NCBI GenBank assembly: GCA_036971475.1
Contig: JBAIZL010000376.1
Location: 6,534,501 to 6,598,500 of the forward strand
Length of the DNA: 64,000 nucleotides
Direction: 5' to 3'
Source: Prosapia bicincta
Taxonomy: Eukaryota > Arthropoda > Insecta > Hemiptera > Cercopidae
Shown here: positions 23,961 to 36,300 of the stretch, one piece after another
Layout: each line of letters starts with the position of its first letter
Numbering within the stretch: the first letter of the stretch is position 1
Notes under the pieces: generated by a model
Told to the model about the DNA's origin: nothing
Databases searched by the model: none
Seen by the model: only the letters and a program-made list of their open reading frames with translations
Translations under genes and position numbers: made by a program

Positions 23961-25499
23961 TTCAAAATTATGACTTATCCATTTATGAGCTTCCTTCCGG
24001 TTTTACACCATAGGATGGTGAAATTTCACTCCCTGGGTGAAGAGTAGGCCCAACAATTCAACCAATGTCCTCAGTTAGGAAATACGGTTATTGAGAGATT
24101 AAGGTGGTTGTGCAATTGGATATGTATAAACAAATATCAGTTACGCTTTGCAAGACAATGTAATATAAGGCTGTACGGAAACTGCAGCATTTTATCCTTC
24201 ATGTCAAATATTCTGTTAATGTACAGAAAAAGAGATTTTCAAACTATTATATAAGTTAAATAGGTATTTACATGCAGGAGTTCGAATCAGACTCAAGTTA
24301 TTAAAACTGGGAAATCGCTTCACTACATGGATTCACAGATTAACACACTTAATTAGATGGAATACACCCAATTTCCCCTTGTTGTGTCATAACTCATGTA
24401 AATTCTTGGCTGAAACGCATTTGTGATCAAAGTATCAACTAGCAAAGTTATAACATTGACAGCTGACTAGATATTGGTGTTAAATCTTAGGCTGCCTGAT
24501 TACATCGTATGCGTTAATTACCACTTCCAGATTTATTTTTATAATGCTACAGTTAAAAACTACAATTTCCCCTTGCCCTTCGGAAGATTATCATACATTA
24601 GTATATTTGTTTATAAAAGGTCCCTCCTACTTTTGATATTGTTTAAGTATTAAATAGTGGGTGTGAACCTTTATACTTAATTTACACATTACTGTACATT
24701 CTGTTTCAGGCTGTAAATTTAATACATTCAATATTGCAATTTATTGGAGCTGCTTATACAGTGATAAATAAATTAATAATTATTATGTTTTAACTTTTTA
24801 TAATCCGCTTTTTACTTTCAACAAAAATTATATGGCAAAGGTCTAAACAACGGCTTCATTGTAACATTTTAGAAACTGTTAATAACAAGTGTTGTTATTT
24901 TGGGAACCTATCATTAGAATTTTAAAATCCTACTATTAAAACCTGCACACAAAAAACACACACACACATACTCACACACAAATACCCACACACACGATAC
25001 GTTATTTATGTATGATTATATTACTAAGATATATTTCCTAAAATTAAATTATATTGCTATTTGCTAAAACAATATTAGTATAATATTATTTGTAAAATAT
25101 TACCTTACATATACCTTTCCCTACCCTATTCAAATAAAATTATTTTAGTATACAATTAAACGCCAATAAATCTTACATAATTTTTTTTTAATCTTTAATT
25201 CTGCATAGCTCGTTCTTCAGCTAAAAGCAGGTTTTATTTGATTAGTTTTTAAAGATATATTTATTTCAACATAAATGTCCTTTCCGCCAAAGTGACATGC
25301 GTCCATGTCTTGATACTTCTCTATTCTGGTTTCATACGTCTTCTCTTAATACAAGATATAAGCCAGGACCTTGAACCCGTTACAGAACATCGTACATTCT
25401 GTGACGGCATTGATATTTAAACTCAAATAATAGCTACCAGGCTTTAATATTGGTTAGCTTCACTATAAACATTGCACTGCGTGACCAAACAAGATATAG
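23961..25499. other. No gene seen
   Basis: AT-rich DNA with a short CA-rich patch at about 24950-24995. The right junction with duplicated DNA is at about 25500. A B-box-like 'gagttcgaatc' at 24282 lacks an A box and a clover-leaf, so no tRNA is called. Confidence 0.5.
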
Positions 25500-26150
25500 T
25501 GGTTTATAGGCACACCAAGTCTCACACGAACGTCAATTCAGTAATTGGTCAAGTAACCACAGACGAACTGTCAACACCATAATGAAAATTTTAAATTAGG
25601 ACTACTAGACATATAAGTATTGATTTCATGTTTTAGTAATAGCTATGCAAATAATTAAAGTTATTAGTCACAGAAAGTTGGGCAATTTAACCAACACCTT
25701 ATTTCCTAACGTTTTTTTATTCTTGAATTTTGTAGTCCATTACGTTCGGTGAATCTTATTAATCACTTAAACAATAGTTTATGACTATCCGAACTTTAAA
25801 TTTTATAAATTTCTTAAAACGTACTGGGAAAGAATGTTTTTGATCGATATGTCCTGATTTTCATGATTTTCTTTTGCTTGGAGATGTTGGGTCACTCGGT
25901 GACGGTTTTAAAGGTAGGTTTTCGTTAGTATCAAAGAGTATTTGTGTTTGTTCGTTTAATATGTTTGTACTTTGTGTTTTTGTGTGTCTGTAAATATCAT
26001 ATTTCTAAAATGAGAATGAAAATAAATTAACCTTTTTCAAAAAATATGGCATGTATAACAAATTAAATATATTTAAAAAAAAATGTTTCTTAATACTAAT
26101 TCTGTGACGTGGTGATTTCGGAAGGAGAAACTATTTTATTAATAAAGTTT
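25500..26150 (+). repeat. Segmental duplication block 2, expanded copy (matches 60088-60700)
   Basis: Collinear match from 'ttataggcacaccaagt' to 'tttcggaaggagaaact'. The compact copy lacks a few small segments. The two duplicated blocks are adjacent at 60088 but 6.4 kb apart here. Confidence 0.88.
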
Positions 26151-27614
26151 GTATTATAGATAATTTAAATTAGGCCATAAATTATTAAAATTATAAAGCA
26201 ATAAAATTATTTGATTATCAACGTATACAAAGGAAGAATTGTTGTGATTGATAGCCAGGGCCATGATTAGTCAAACCTACAACTATTTCTTGAAAGGCGA
26301 CTAAACGACGAAGGCATGGCACTTAGTAAGAACAAGGAAAAGAAGGCCTAAATTGCCCCAGACCCGATCGATCAAGCTATACAGGAGGTATAGACAAGCT
26401 ACTACTAGTTACAACTAAGCCACACAGGAACTAGCCCCCAAAGAATTGGAAAGTGATAACCATTTACCAGGATGGTGAACACATTAGGCTTTTATTTTAT
26501 TGCATTTTTTAGTTCAAGAATTTAACTACTCTTCATATATAACTTTGCAACCATAAATTTCATACTTAATTTTTTTTATTTATTTCGATACACGATATTT
26601 TGAAATAAATTTAAAAGATTTTGCACAATATTTTTTATGATTAAAAAGAAATGAAAATCAACAGAATTATACACTCTAAGATTTCTACTGCCTTTGTCAA
26701 TATGCAGGAAACTATTTTAACACTACATTTTTGATTGAATTAAGTTTTTACATATATTTAATATATGTTATGAATTTAATCATTGATTCTTGAAAAATAA
26801 TTGAAATTTGATTTCGAATTTTCACAGTAAGTCATATGTTAATTATTTCCATAATTTTTACTCTTAAATTAATTTTACCCAAGATTTAATATAACATTCT
26901 GTTATTTTAATAGTTATTTATTAGCTTCAAAATCATTTATTAGTATTACATGAACTTATTACTCATATTTAAAATTGTAAATTATTCAAACTTTTGCAAC
27001 AATTACTACCTTTTTGATCTTATTAAAAATTACCATGTTTGAGATAGTTTCGTACGGCATTTGCTTAATTTTTTTGGACTCCTCTAAAAACTCTTGCGCT
27101 TTCATATATATTGGCCTAGTAGCACTTCCCCCTCCATCCGCCTGGTATCCCAACTCTGATTATTTAATTTATTTACGAGTCTTAGATTGTTCCTCCCTAA
27201 TCTGAACCAGCTTGCTTGAAATCCGTTATCGTTCTTTTATTTGTTAAAATGGCTATTTTAATTATTTTGCTGTAAGTTTTTAATTACAAACGTTTTATTG
27301 TGTATGATTTTACTGTTGATCTTTTTTCACATTACTTGTTCTTTAGAAATATCGATGGTAATTGTAGGTGATCAGGTTCACTAGATAGTATTTCTTAGTT
27401 ATTTTTCTCACTTAATTATCTAAACTATACTCCTGGTTTGTTAATTTATTTGTTAATTACAGTTGTTATTATTTATTATAAAATATTGGTCTTTTCCACT
27501 TTGTTATTCTATGATTTGCTGTAATTTGTCTTTGATATAAAAATGTTAAAATTTAGTCGTACCTTAATTTTTGAAATTCAAATTTATTAAATATTTAATA
27601 TTTATAGATTGCAA
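26151..27614. other. No gene seen (start of an 8.1-kb expanded-copy segment)
   Basis: AT-rich DNA absent from the compact duplicate, where 60700 passes directly to 60712. Frame 27014-27205 has no recognisable domain. Confidence 0.5.
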
Positions 27615-27695
27615 GGGCAAACTGCCCGTTGCAACATACTTTCCCCCCTACACACACACTCAAACACACACACACTGCGACGGGCAAGTATTCTC
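27615..27695. repeat. Short CA-rich tract inside an inverted repeat
   Basis: 'TGCCCGTTGCAA' (27621-27632) precedes and 'TGCGACGGGCA' (about 27676-27686) follows an interrupted CA tract, forming an imperfect 11-bp inverted repeat. The same left flank precedes the CA tracts at 31.82, 33.93 and 36.23 kb. Confidence 0.65.
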
Positions 27696-27989
27696 TTGGA
27701 ATACATACCGCAAAAAGATAAAATTTAAAACATAAAGAGTTTAAATTTATTTTATATAAAACAAACCAAGCCACCGTAAGAAGGGTTAGAAACTTTAATT
27801 TAAGGCCGATTGCAAGGGGAAGATGGTCAAAATCGACCTAGAGCTACCATCGACATTTCCAGAGATAAAACGAGTCGAGAAAAATCAATAACAAAGAATA
27901 AGAAAACTTCACCAAAGGCACCCTTAAAGAGTTATACGGCTAGAACGAAAAAGTGGATAGAATCGATCCAATTTATTGATTCTGCGAGC

Positions 27990-28340
27990 CGTTGAGTTTA
28001 GTATAAAGAAGATGCGCGCGCCGATCATGACGAAATCGATAAGGTTTCTTATTGGTTGAGAGGCTCGTGGGAACAGAGCAGAGAAGGGGCTTCCGCGTGG
28101 GAAAGAAAAGTTAGCGTCCTTTTACACCCCAGCGAAACCAGGACTTCTGAAGCGTACGGACGTGTGAGGGATTAGCTCCGGTAAAGAATGAACAGTAGTA
28201 TTTTACCGTTAATTGCTTAAAAACGATGAGTGGCTAAGGCAATTTCGTTTCGTAGGAATGTCGTGACGTTGTGTTTCTGAAAATGGGGCCTTTTCGGCCT
28301 CAAGATCGCGCCGAAAGAGGTTTCCCCATAAAATTCCATC
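27990..28340. promoter_or_regulatory. CpG-rich, promoter-like island
   Basis: A GC- and CpG-rich stretch in strongly AT-rich surroundings, including 'gatgcgcgcgccgatc' and an inverted CCAAT box ('ttattggttgag', about 28053). It precedes an open frame at 28496-28864. It could be a promoter or first exon, or the regulatory end of a transposable element. No TATA box or start site can be fixed. Confidence 0.4.
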
Positions 28341-28495
28341 TATAATGTGCGAGCGTCTTAAAATGTGTGTGTTACAGCCTTACTACAAAGGCAAGGCGAA
28401 GTGAACAGTGATAAACTAGCAAACAGTTTTAAAAAAGTGATACTAAATTTCAAACTAAATTAAACCTAATTCAACTAACTTGGTAAACGATTTAA

Positions 28496-28864
28496 AATTT
28501 TTTTATTCTTTCTTGTGTTATAAAATGCCCAGTTAAGAACAGTGTTAAAAAAGGGCTTAAAGCTAAAAATTTTATTAGAAACAGTCTAAAATTTAAAAGA
28601 GGTGCAAAAGTCATCGAAGAAAGAAGATGGGAGAGTTTCAAACAAAGGGTAGAGCAAGCAGATCTACATGAGGCGTACAAGAAGCACAAAGGGAAGGTGG
28701 TTTCAAAGATGGCGGCAACTCGTGGGAAGCCATCTAAGTATACCTGCGTGGGAAAGATACAACATCCAAGCCGGACCTCCCCCACCCCACTGGAGAACAA
28801 AGGGAGAGACGAAGAAGAGAGGGAGAAATGGGCAAGCTGTGCTTTGTGGTGGATTTCAGGTTAG
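28496..28864 (+). CDS. Unrecognised open frame, basic protein
   Basis: A run of 122 codons without a stop, rich in Lys, Arg and Glu, ending at TAG 28862-28864. It includes 'GAKVIEERRWESFKQRVEQA', then 'KMAATRGKPSKY' and ends 'WASCALWWISG'. The first ATG in frame is at 28709 in a good context (AAAGATGGCGG), which would give only 51 residues, so the earlier part would need an upstream spliced start. It lies downstream of a CpG-rich island and before a long repeat-rich stretch. I recognise no family. It may be a mobile-element product, a first exon, or chance. The frame overlaps an AAGATGGCGGC motif. Confidence 0.3.
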   Translation, partial: NFFILSCVIKCPVKNSVKKGLKAKNFIRNSLKFKRGAKVIEERRWESFKQRVEQADLHEAYKKHKGKVVSKMAATRGKPSKYTCVGKIQHPSRTSPTPLENKGRDEEEREKWASCALWWISG

Positions 28865-28979
28865 GTCTATTTTGTCTTCCCTTTGCAAATTAGAAATTTT
28901 TAATTTGAAAAATTTTTTCTTTATGAAACAATGTTATAAAATTTAAAAAAATTTTCAAACCATTAACAGTAAACTTTGA

Positions 28980-31540
28980 AATTCAGAAGTAAATACTGGT
29001 GGCTTTTTTTTAGAGAGGGGGTTTCAAGATGCGATGCCATAAAAGCAGAAAATATGTTGCATTTCATGAAAGTAAGGGAAATAAAAATTTTAGGTTAGGA
29101 ATAGTGTAAAGGGTTAAGGGTTTTAAAATAAACAAATCAAAAAAAAGGGATTAAAATTATTTAAAGAGTTAAAATCTTATGAAGGTGTAAGGAAATTAAA
29201 TAAGAGATGGGTTGTAATAAAAATTAAATATGATATGCTAAAAGTAAATATCCAAGATGGCGGACAAAGACAATTGTTTACAACAGCTGATTCGAAGGCC
29301 ATGCTTTAGTTTCAAGTACTCCTATAAACAGGAGTGTTATTTCATATAATTAAATTAAACTGAATTGTTATTTTATTTAGAAGGAGTCATTATGAAATTT
29401 TTCAATATGAAACAAATTGACATAAATTGTTCTCGTTTAAAATAAACAAAGGTTATATCAAATTGAAGCTATTTAATTTAAACTGTTGATTTTATTTAGA
29501 AAAGGGTGAAATTATATATGTGTATTAAATAAATTGAATCAAACCAAGGTTTGAGTAAAAATAAAGGGTTATGATTTTGATACGTGTAGAATTTAAATAT
29601 GTTAAGAGTGCAACAAAAGGGTTAAGTTAAACAAGAGATTTTAAAATTGTGAGTGGGGCTAGCTAATAATATATTAAAATAAGTTTTTTCTTTTATGAAT
29701 TATAAGTGTGTTTTGTTTATTTCATGATTTATATGTATGTAAAATAATATGTTGGTGATAGGGAAACTTAGAAGGAAAAATGAAATTTTTGCAAATTGGT
29801 TTAAATATAAGTTATATAATTTAGGCAAATGGGTTAGTAACCATTTAGCAAAGGTTACTCAAAATCTATTAAATATCAATTTCCTTCAGAAATTGCATTG
29901 ATAAATTTTAAATAAATTTCTGTATTTATGATTCTCATGCAAAAGGGTTAATCTAATGAGAACCAAAGGGTTATTTATTTTATATTAAAAGGGTTAAATA
30001 AATTTTAATTAAATTTTAGTACGTATAATTTTCATGCAGAAAGGGTTAATCTAAATGAGAACCAAAGGGTTATTTATTTTCTAGTAAAAGGGTTGAATAA
30101 ATTTTAGTAAATTTGTAAATTTCTGTGTAAATGATCAAGGATCAGTTTAAAAGGGTTTAACTATGTTTCAATAAATAGTAATAAATTTCATTATGTTAAT
30201 TTTCATGCAGAAAGGGTTAATCTAATGAGAACCAAAGGGTTATTTAATTTATACTAAAAGGGTTAAATAAATTTTAATTAAATTTCAGTATGTATAATTT
30301 TCATGCAGAAAGGGTTAATTGAATAGTAACCAAAGGGTTAAATATTTTATATTAAAAGGGTTTAACTATGATTACATAAGTATTAATAAATTTCTGTATT
30401 TATGATTCTCATGCAAAAGGGTTAAATTAATAGTAACCAAAGAGTTAAATATTTTCTATAAAAAGGGTTAAATAAATTTTAATAGACTTGTAGATTTTGT
30501 AAAGGATTGAGGATATGTTTAAAAAGGTTGTAACTATGTTTCAGTAAACGTTTGAATTAAAACATGTATTAAGTATTGTAATTTCAATTGGGAAGGTGTT
30601 TGAATTTATTCAGCAGATGTTTTAACAATTTCGATTAATTATGATTTGTTGTTCAGTAAATATTTTGATAATCTTGTGGGAAGATATGGCTATATGTTTT
30701 ATATGTAATTTTTCTTTCAGTATGGGCTTGATAATTGGTTTTTATATAATCTGATATAATTTATGAAATTGTTTTTAGGTTGCTAGGTAAAATTGATTAA
30801 AACTTTACCTGCTAAAGCAAATAGAAATTAAACTTTAAAAGGTCATTTAAAATTGATAGAGATATAGGAAAGATTTTATCACTTACATGGCTATGTAGAA
30901 TGTTGCCATGAATAAGTAGTGTGTTTAGAAATTTTAACTAGTTGAACAAAATGTAAATGTTAGGGAGCTTTCGGAGTGTACTGAAGAGTAAGGCTTTGCT
31001 TGAATCAAAAAGGTTAAAACGAAAATTTGTAAACTGTAACAATTAAATTTTAAGAAAAAATTTAAGTAAACAAAACCAAATATTGACAATTAAAATTTTA
31101 AGGTTAATAACCTGGGATACTGAAATAAAATTAAGACAAGCACTCAAGGGTTGTTAAAATAGTCACTTAAGGGAAAAGAAAATTTTTAATTAGAAGAAAA
31201 GACCAAGAACTTCAGGTAGGAAAGGGTTACGTTTTGACAAGTAAGATTGAACGTTAAGTAGAGCAAAGTTTTACGCTTTGGTATATTCCGATTGTAAGCA
31301 AACTAAAATCGTAAAATCTTAATTTAAACTTTAATGTCAAATAGAATAAGCAGAGTATGGTTTTTAACTGTGTGAAAACCAAAAAAAAAAGATATTTTAA
31401 GTCAAATAAATTGAAGACTGTGCGATGTAAATTTAAATTCTAAATTTTAAAATTAAAAAATAAATATTTTTTAACTAACTTGCAAACAAACTGAGTATTC
31501 TTTTAAACAAGTTTCTTACACTCTCCTACAACTGATATGG
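28980..31540 (+). repeat. AAAGGGTTA-rich region with tandem array at 29935-30540
   Basis: The motif AAAGGGTTA occurs about twenty times, almost all on the plus strand. Between 29935 and 30540 it is organised in repeats of about 100-120 bp containing 'ttttcatgcagaaagggtta', 'gagaaccaaagggttattta' and 'taaaagggttaaataaattt'. No open frame. Function, if any, is unknown. Confidence 0.8.
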
Positions 31541-31559
31541 TCATTTAGCCGTTTAGATG

Positions 31560-31821
31560 TCTTTCAAAAGAACCCATCCCCCGGGATGACTTACCCGTTA
31601 AGGGTAAAATCCGCAGCAAGTTAGGTTTTTTCTTTTTTAAGTCCAGTGACTTGTTCTCTGGCAGATTTTGGCGAGCATTGCACAGCGTTCGTGGTTTTGG
31701 CTGCGAGCGGCTCGTTTCAAAATTCTTGCTCTGCAATGGGCGTTTGGTGGTCGGCCTTGCGCTCGCGTGCTGGTCAACGGTAGGGTTGACGGCGGGCGTA
31801 CGTGGTGGGCCGGTCCGTTGC
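31560..31821. other. CpG-rich block before a CA tract
   Basis: GC- and CpG-rich, including 'gcgagcggctcgtttc' and 'gacggcgggcgtacgtgg'. Distantly similar to 36050-36235: both contain 'ccag...ctctggcagat' and end in a CA tract after 'cg(t/g)caaca'. Frames across it are probably by-products of base composition. Confidence 0.5.
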
Positions 31822-31860
<39 letters not shown>

Positions 31861-31862
31861 TG
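31822..31862. repeat. (CA)n tract flanked by CCGTTGCAA / TTGCAACGG
   Basis: CCGTTGCAA on the left and TTGCAACGG on the right are exact inverse copies, so the CA run sits in the centre of the palindrome CCGTTGCAACGG. Confidence 0.85.
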
Positions 31863-31876
31863 CAACGGTCCGTCAC

Positions 31877-32072
31877 CCCGTCCAATACAACCTCAACCTG
31901 CAACCTGTCGAAAGTTGCCTACCACCTAGTTACATGAGCAAGTATTTAAAATCCCATCTAATAAGTATACCCTGCCCGTCCAATACAACCTCAACCTGCA
32001 ACCTGTCGAAAGTTGCCTACCACCTAGTTACATGAGCAAGTATTTAAAATCCCATCTAATAAGTATACCCTG
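31877..32072 (+). repeat. Perfect 98-bp tandem duplication
   Basis: 31877-31974 and 31975-32072 are identical over all 98 bases. Perfect identity in decaying DNA implies a very recent event or an assembly artefact. Confidence 0.95.
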
Positions 32073-33925
32073 GGAACGTTGTCTATAAAGTGTATTTAAA
32101 GTTATGGTAAGGTCAGTGATCTGCCATATGGTCTAATTTATATCAGCTGAAAACACATAAAATTTATCACACCTTAGATTTGCCTTAACATGCTTTGAAG
32201 ACATCTCTCCGCCATGCTCCTGCTTTAGTGATATCCGTGCAAAATAGAGTCTTATCATATCCTTCTAAAAGAGGTCCTGTGTTTCATATAGTAAAACCGG
32301 CCAGTGAGTATCAACTCCTGGGCTTTAAAGCAAAACCAATTAGACCTTAAGCTAGCTCATAATTTATAATTTAATTTAATTAATTTCTCTGGATAGGTTG
32401 CTGGATTATTTTTAGGTTGCACAGTGATTCCTAGCTATTTATTAATAAATAAATATGACTGACTCTAATAGGCTGGATTTTAATATATTGTATTGCTTTT
32501 ATTAATTTACTATTTGGGAAATAATTAAATTTATTATTTTTGTACACAGGATTAATTCAATAAAAACTACTCTTTTGACTGTTGTTGGAAACTGAATTTA
32601 ATATTAAAGAAATATATATATTAATAGAAATAATTTGTAACTCAAATAAATTGAATATATTCTTTCAAATGGTACTATCATAAAGTTTTTAGCTAGCAAA
32701 GCATAAATTAAATTTAACTTAAATAAACTAAGATTACTTTGATATTTATTGCAGGGAGGTTGGCTAAGTTTATTTCAATTATTATAAATTACAAATTTAA
32801 TTTATGATCTTATTTTGTGCCAGCAGTTAAATGACATTCAATAATTTCACATATTGTATTATTTAAACCAAACTTGTTACTAATTCTAGCTTATGAATTT
32901 ATATATATAAATAGAAATATTTTAATTAAAATTAAATTTTAAATTTTATCACTAATTTAGAAAATACTAAATAATTTGTAAATGACTTTGTTTAATAATT
33001 TCTGGATGAGAAATTATTTATATTTTTCTACAAGTTAAATATTGATAAATATTTTTTCCCAGTTTATTTAACGACTGGTTGTAACAAACATTACTGCATT
33101 TCCTTAGATATTATGAATGAATTTATTTTATAAATATGCCTAATATTCTTTCTATCTTTTCCACTTGAACATTTTTACGTAACCATTTTTATAACTAAAT
33201 AATTTTGTAATTTCCAATTTTTTAATTTAATTTTCAAGGAAATAAAGCCATTATTTATACTTTTACACATTTAAAACATTTATTTGAATATTTGAATCTT
33301 TGGAATGTATTTCAAGATCAAATTTTATTTAATTACTAAATTTGTATAAAAAATCATGACTTGCCCAAATCTCGCACTTTCCGTGATACTTCCCAAGGTC
33401 CTAGGAGATGACTTTATGCTTCCAGGCTGGTAGTTCTTCTCGTCTGGAATACGGTTCATCCAGGAAGCAGGAACGTGATTTTCATATTTCGATGTTTAGT
33501 TTTCACTAGACATAAAATAAGACATACTACATTATTTCCGCACTCCGCGGGCTCGAGTTTATGATCTAGAAATCCATTTTGGTATTTTTGCTAATTTAAC
33601 AGAAAATGTGACCTTTCCCAGTCTGTGGCCTAATTACGATAGAGCGCCTAAACTCTCAGCGACGGTTATCGTCTCTATTCCCCCACCCTCGATTTGCTTG
33701 TCTGACTTGGATTTGCAGTTTTTTCTTTTCTTAAAACTGTTTATTTTAAATATTGTAGAAACCTGAATTTTACGTAGCACACAAAACACTCCCGAAGTCA
33801 TGATTTTTGTATAATTACAATTTATTTTAGATTTATACACTTAATGATCAATATTCATGGCTTGGAAATTTTAGTTAAATTATATTTTATAAATTGGGAT
33901 TATTTCAATTTTTTACTGATTGTGT
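32073..33925. other. AT-rich DNA, no gene seen
   Basis: Long stretch without supported features. The minus frame at 33634-33840 shows no domain. Confidence 0.5.
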
Positions 33926-33965
33926 CCCGTTACAACACACACACACAAACACACTGATACGGCCA
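33926..33965. repeat. Short CA tract with CCGTTACAAC left flank
   Basis: 'cccgttacaac' precedes (CA)n and 'tgatacggcc' follows, a decayed version of the inverted flanks at 27.6 and 31.8 kb. Confidence 0.6.
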
Positions 33966-34282
33966 AAACCGACCCAAGGGAAAAGATTGAGGCTAGCCCA
34001 AAATCTTTTCAAACATTGTTATGAAAAAACCGTAAAAATTACAACAAATTCTACACACAAGGCCGGCAAGGAGCGGCACTACCTGATTATGTGAACAAGG
34101 CCGGCCCATACGGTCGACTTCGTTCACATAGCAAAATGCTAGCATATATGCAATGTTTTCCTTTCAAATAGATTATTGAAAAATGTAATAAATTGTGAAT
34201 TACATTAATTAACATACGTAGCAAATATAACTATAAAATTTTAGGAAATGAACCACCGAAGCTAAATATAAAATAATATAAA

Positions 34283-35650
34283 TGATAATTATGTTAAAAG
34301 CAAAGAATAGGATATAATTGGCATTATGTACTAATAGAGTAAAAGAAGGAATGTTTGTGTAATTGCCCCAAAAACGTTGAACTGTCGAGGGAAGGAGAAA
34401 TATGTCTAAAGTAGTGCACCTCACGAACGGAAAACATTAGAAAAGTCAATCAAAATTGTAGCAGCATCTGAAATGATGATAATGAACCATTGTTCAAGAA
34501 ATCATCAAAAATTACACCGCAAGGTACACTTACGAGGCCCAGCTAAAATCGGACCAAAACAAAAAGAGAAAGTTCAATAAACAACAACTTTTGCAGGTCT
34601 TGTATAAAGTAAATAATAAACGGCTTGTTGTAGGAGTGGGGAACCAACCGACAAGTCAGGAGACACATAAAAAATTTAGAAGGGAACAGACGTATTTTTA
34701 GCAAGGACTACCAGAGGAGTTTCCAGGATGATGTTCCGTGTCTAAAGACATCAACTAGCCCTAGATGGACGTGAAGACGGTCTGCTTTGCGAGCGTACGT
34801 GAGAACGAACTTGTTGTTATTTTTGTAAAATGTAAATTAAAGAAAAAACGTATTAAAGACGGCCCTTACCACGATCTAGTGCGATTTCTGCCGACCCACG
34901 GACTCCAGGACCACATCCGAGGGGGAACCAAGGATTCCAGGATAACCTCCGAGGGACAAGAGGAACAATCACAGTGAATGTTTTGGGGCGAGTCTAAACT
35001 TTCATAGTATAAACAGATTTTTAAAATTTATAAATTTTCTAAAGAATAATTACCAGATTTTGAATTAACAGTGAAGTCAACAATTAATAAAAAGTAAATT
35101 AAAACTAAGAGAATATATTAGCAATTGACTTATTTTCAAAAAGCTTCAACAAAGGTGGTCATAAAATAAAATATTGTCCCTGTATTTAATATCAAATATG
35201 GAAAGCAAATGATTAAAAGTTACATTTATATAAAAAATAAATTAGTCGATCCACTTGATATTCAAAATAAGAAATAAAGTAATAAATTTAAATGTTAATG
35301 CCATTAGTAATAATACAATCTTGAAACAAAAGAATATGAAGTGATTTACTTTATAATCTGTTTAAAATGTTCTATGTCCGTATATCCGATATGAAGAAAA
35401 CAGGATTAGGCAATTGAATAAAAATAAATCAAGGGAAATACTTACTAAAGTTAAGCAGAATTATGTGTGAGAGCACAGAAGTAATTAAAACACGGTATTA
35501 CTAAGAAGTAATTTCACCTGTTTCTTTCATGAGAGGGTTATATGGACATGAAATAAAACAAATCATAAATAAATTATTTTCTTGTCAAATTGAAAATGTG
35601 AGTAAATTTAAGGGTGTAATTTGAATTTTAAGATAGACCTGTTCAAGGAT
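34283..35650 (+). repeat. Segmental duplication block 3, expanded copy (matches 60712-62090)
   Basis: Collinear match from 'ataattatgttaaaagca' to 'cctgttcaaggatag'. It contains a 94-bp run identical in both copies (34719-34812 and 61157-61250), while CpG sites just upstream (34640-34700) are mostly TpG or CpA here and CpG in the other copy. The frame at 34765-34977 is not kept in the compact copy, where an indel shifts it. Confidence 0.9.
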
Positions 35651-36049
35651 AGACTATGAACGTTAAAGAAGGTAAACCATAATATAAGCAAAATTTTGAC
35701 AAATTTTAAGAAAATATAGAAATAAATCAAAAACCAGTTAAAATGTATTTAATGTAAAAATAATTGCTCATTAGGAAATAAATGTAATATGAGTTAAATT
35801 TATAGAAAAACAAACATCATGTAATAGAATCGATTTTAAATAGTTTTTCCAATTTAGAGAATTAAACAATTTATAACAAACAGTGATTGAATTTAATAAA
35901 ACGACCCTATGGTGAAATTAAATAAAATTCATAGAATTTTTCCAATCAAAAAAAAAGAGTAAAGATCAAATGATTCACATAGAGTTAAGAAAAACGTTCG
36001 TTTGAAATAAATTTAAGCTAGGTATAAGAAATAAATTAACTCTTAAGTG
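35651..36049. other. AT-rich DNA, no gene seen
   Basis: Start of about 2.6 kb absent from the compact copy. No supported feature. Confidence 0.5.
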
Positions 36050-36237
36050 AGGTAAAAACCTTGTGGTTGGTATTTCAAAACAAAGACCAGGGATTTATCC
36101 TCTGGCAGATCGAGCACACCAAGTCGGGTGAGATCATAATTTGACCGCGGTTGGACTGGAGCGTCACGGCTCCCGCCGAAGAACGCGTGTTTCGGGGGAA
36201 AGGAAATTTCTCCACGCAAAAGGTGTGAGGTTCGGCA

Positions 36238-36296
<59 letters not shown>

Positions 36297-36300
36297 TGTG
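36050..36300. repeat. CpG-rich block ending in a (CA)n tract
   Basis: 36060-36235 is CpG-rich ('gaccgcggttggactgg', 'gaagaacgcgtgtttcggg'). It is followed by 'ggttcggcaaca' and a CA tract to 36292. It resembles 31560-31862 in layout and in 'cctctggcagat'. This may be a diverged copy of the same repeat. Confidence 0.6.

Noticed and set aside
24270..24300. tRNA or SINE B box ('gagttcgaatc')
   Set aside because: No A box at the proper distance and no clover-leaf arms.
27810..27995. 61-codon Lys/Arg/Ser-rich frame
   Set aside because: No recognisable domain, short, and adjacent to a repeat-derived CA palindrome. Composition alone does not support a gene.
34765..34977. 70-codon frame in a conserved block
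   Set aside because: The duplicate at 61204 has an indel that shifts the frame after about 15 codons.
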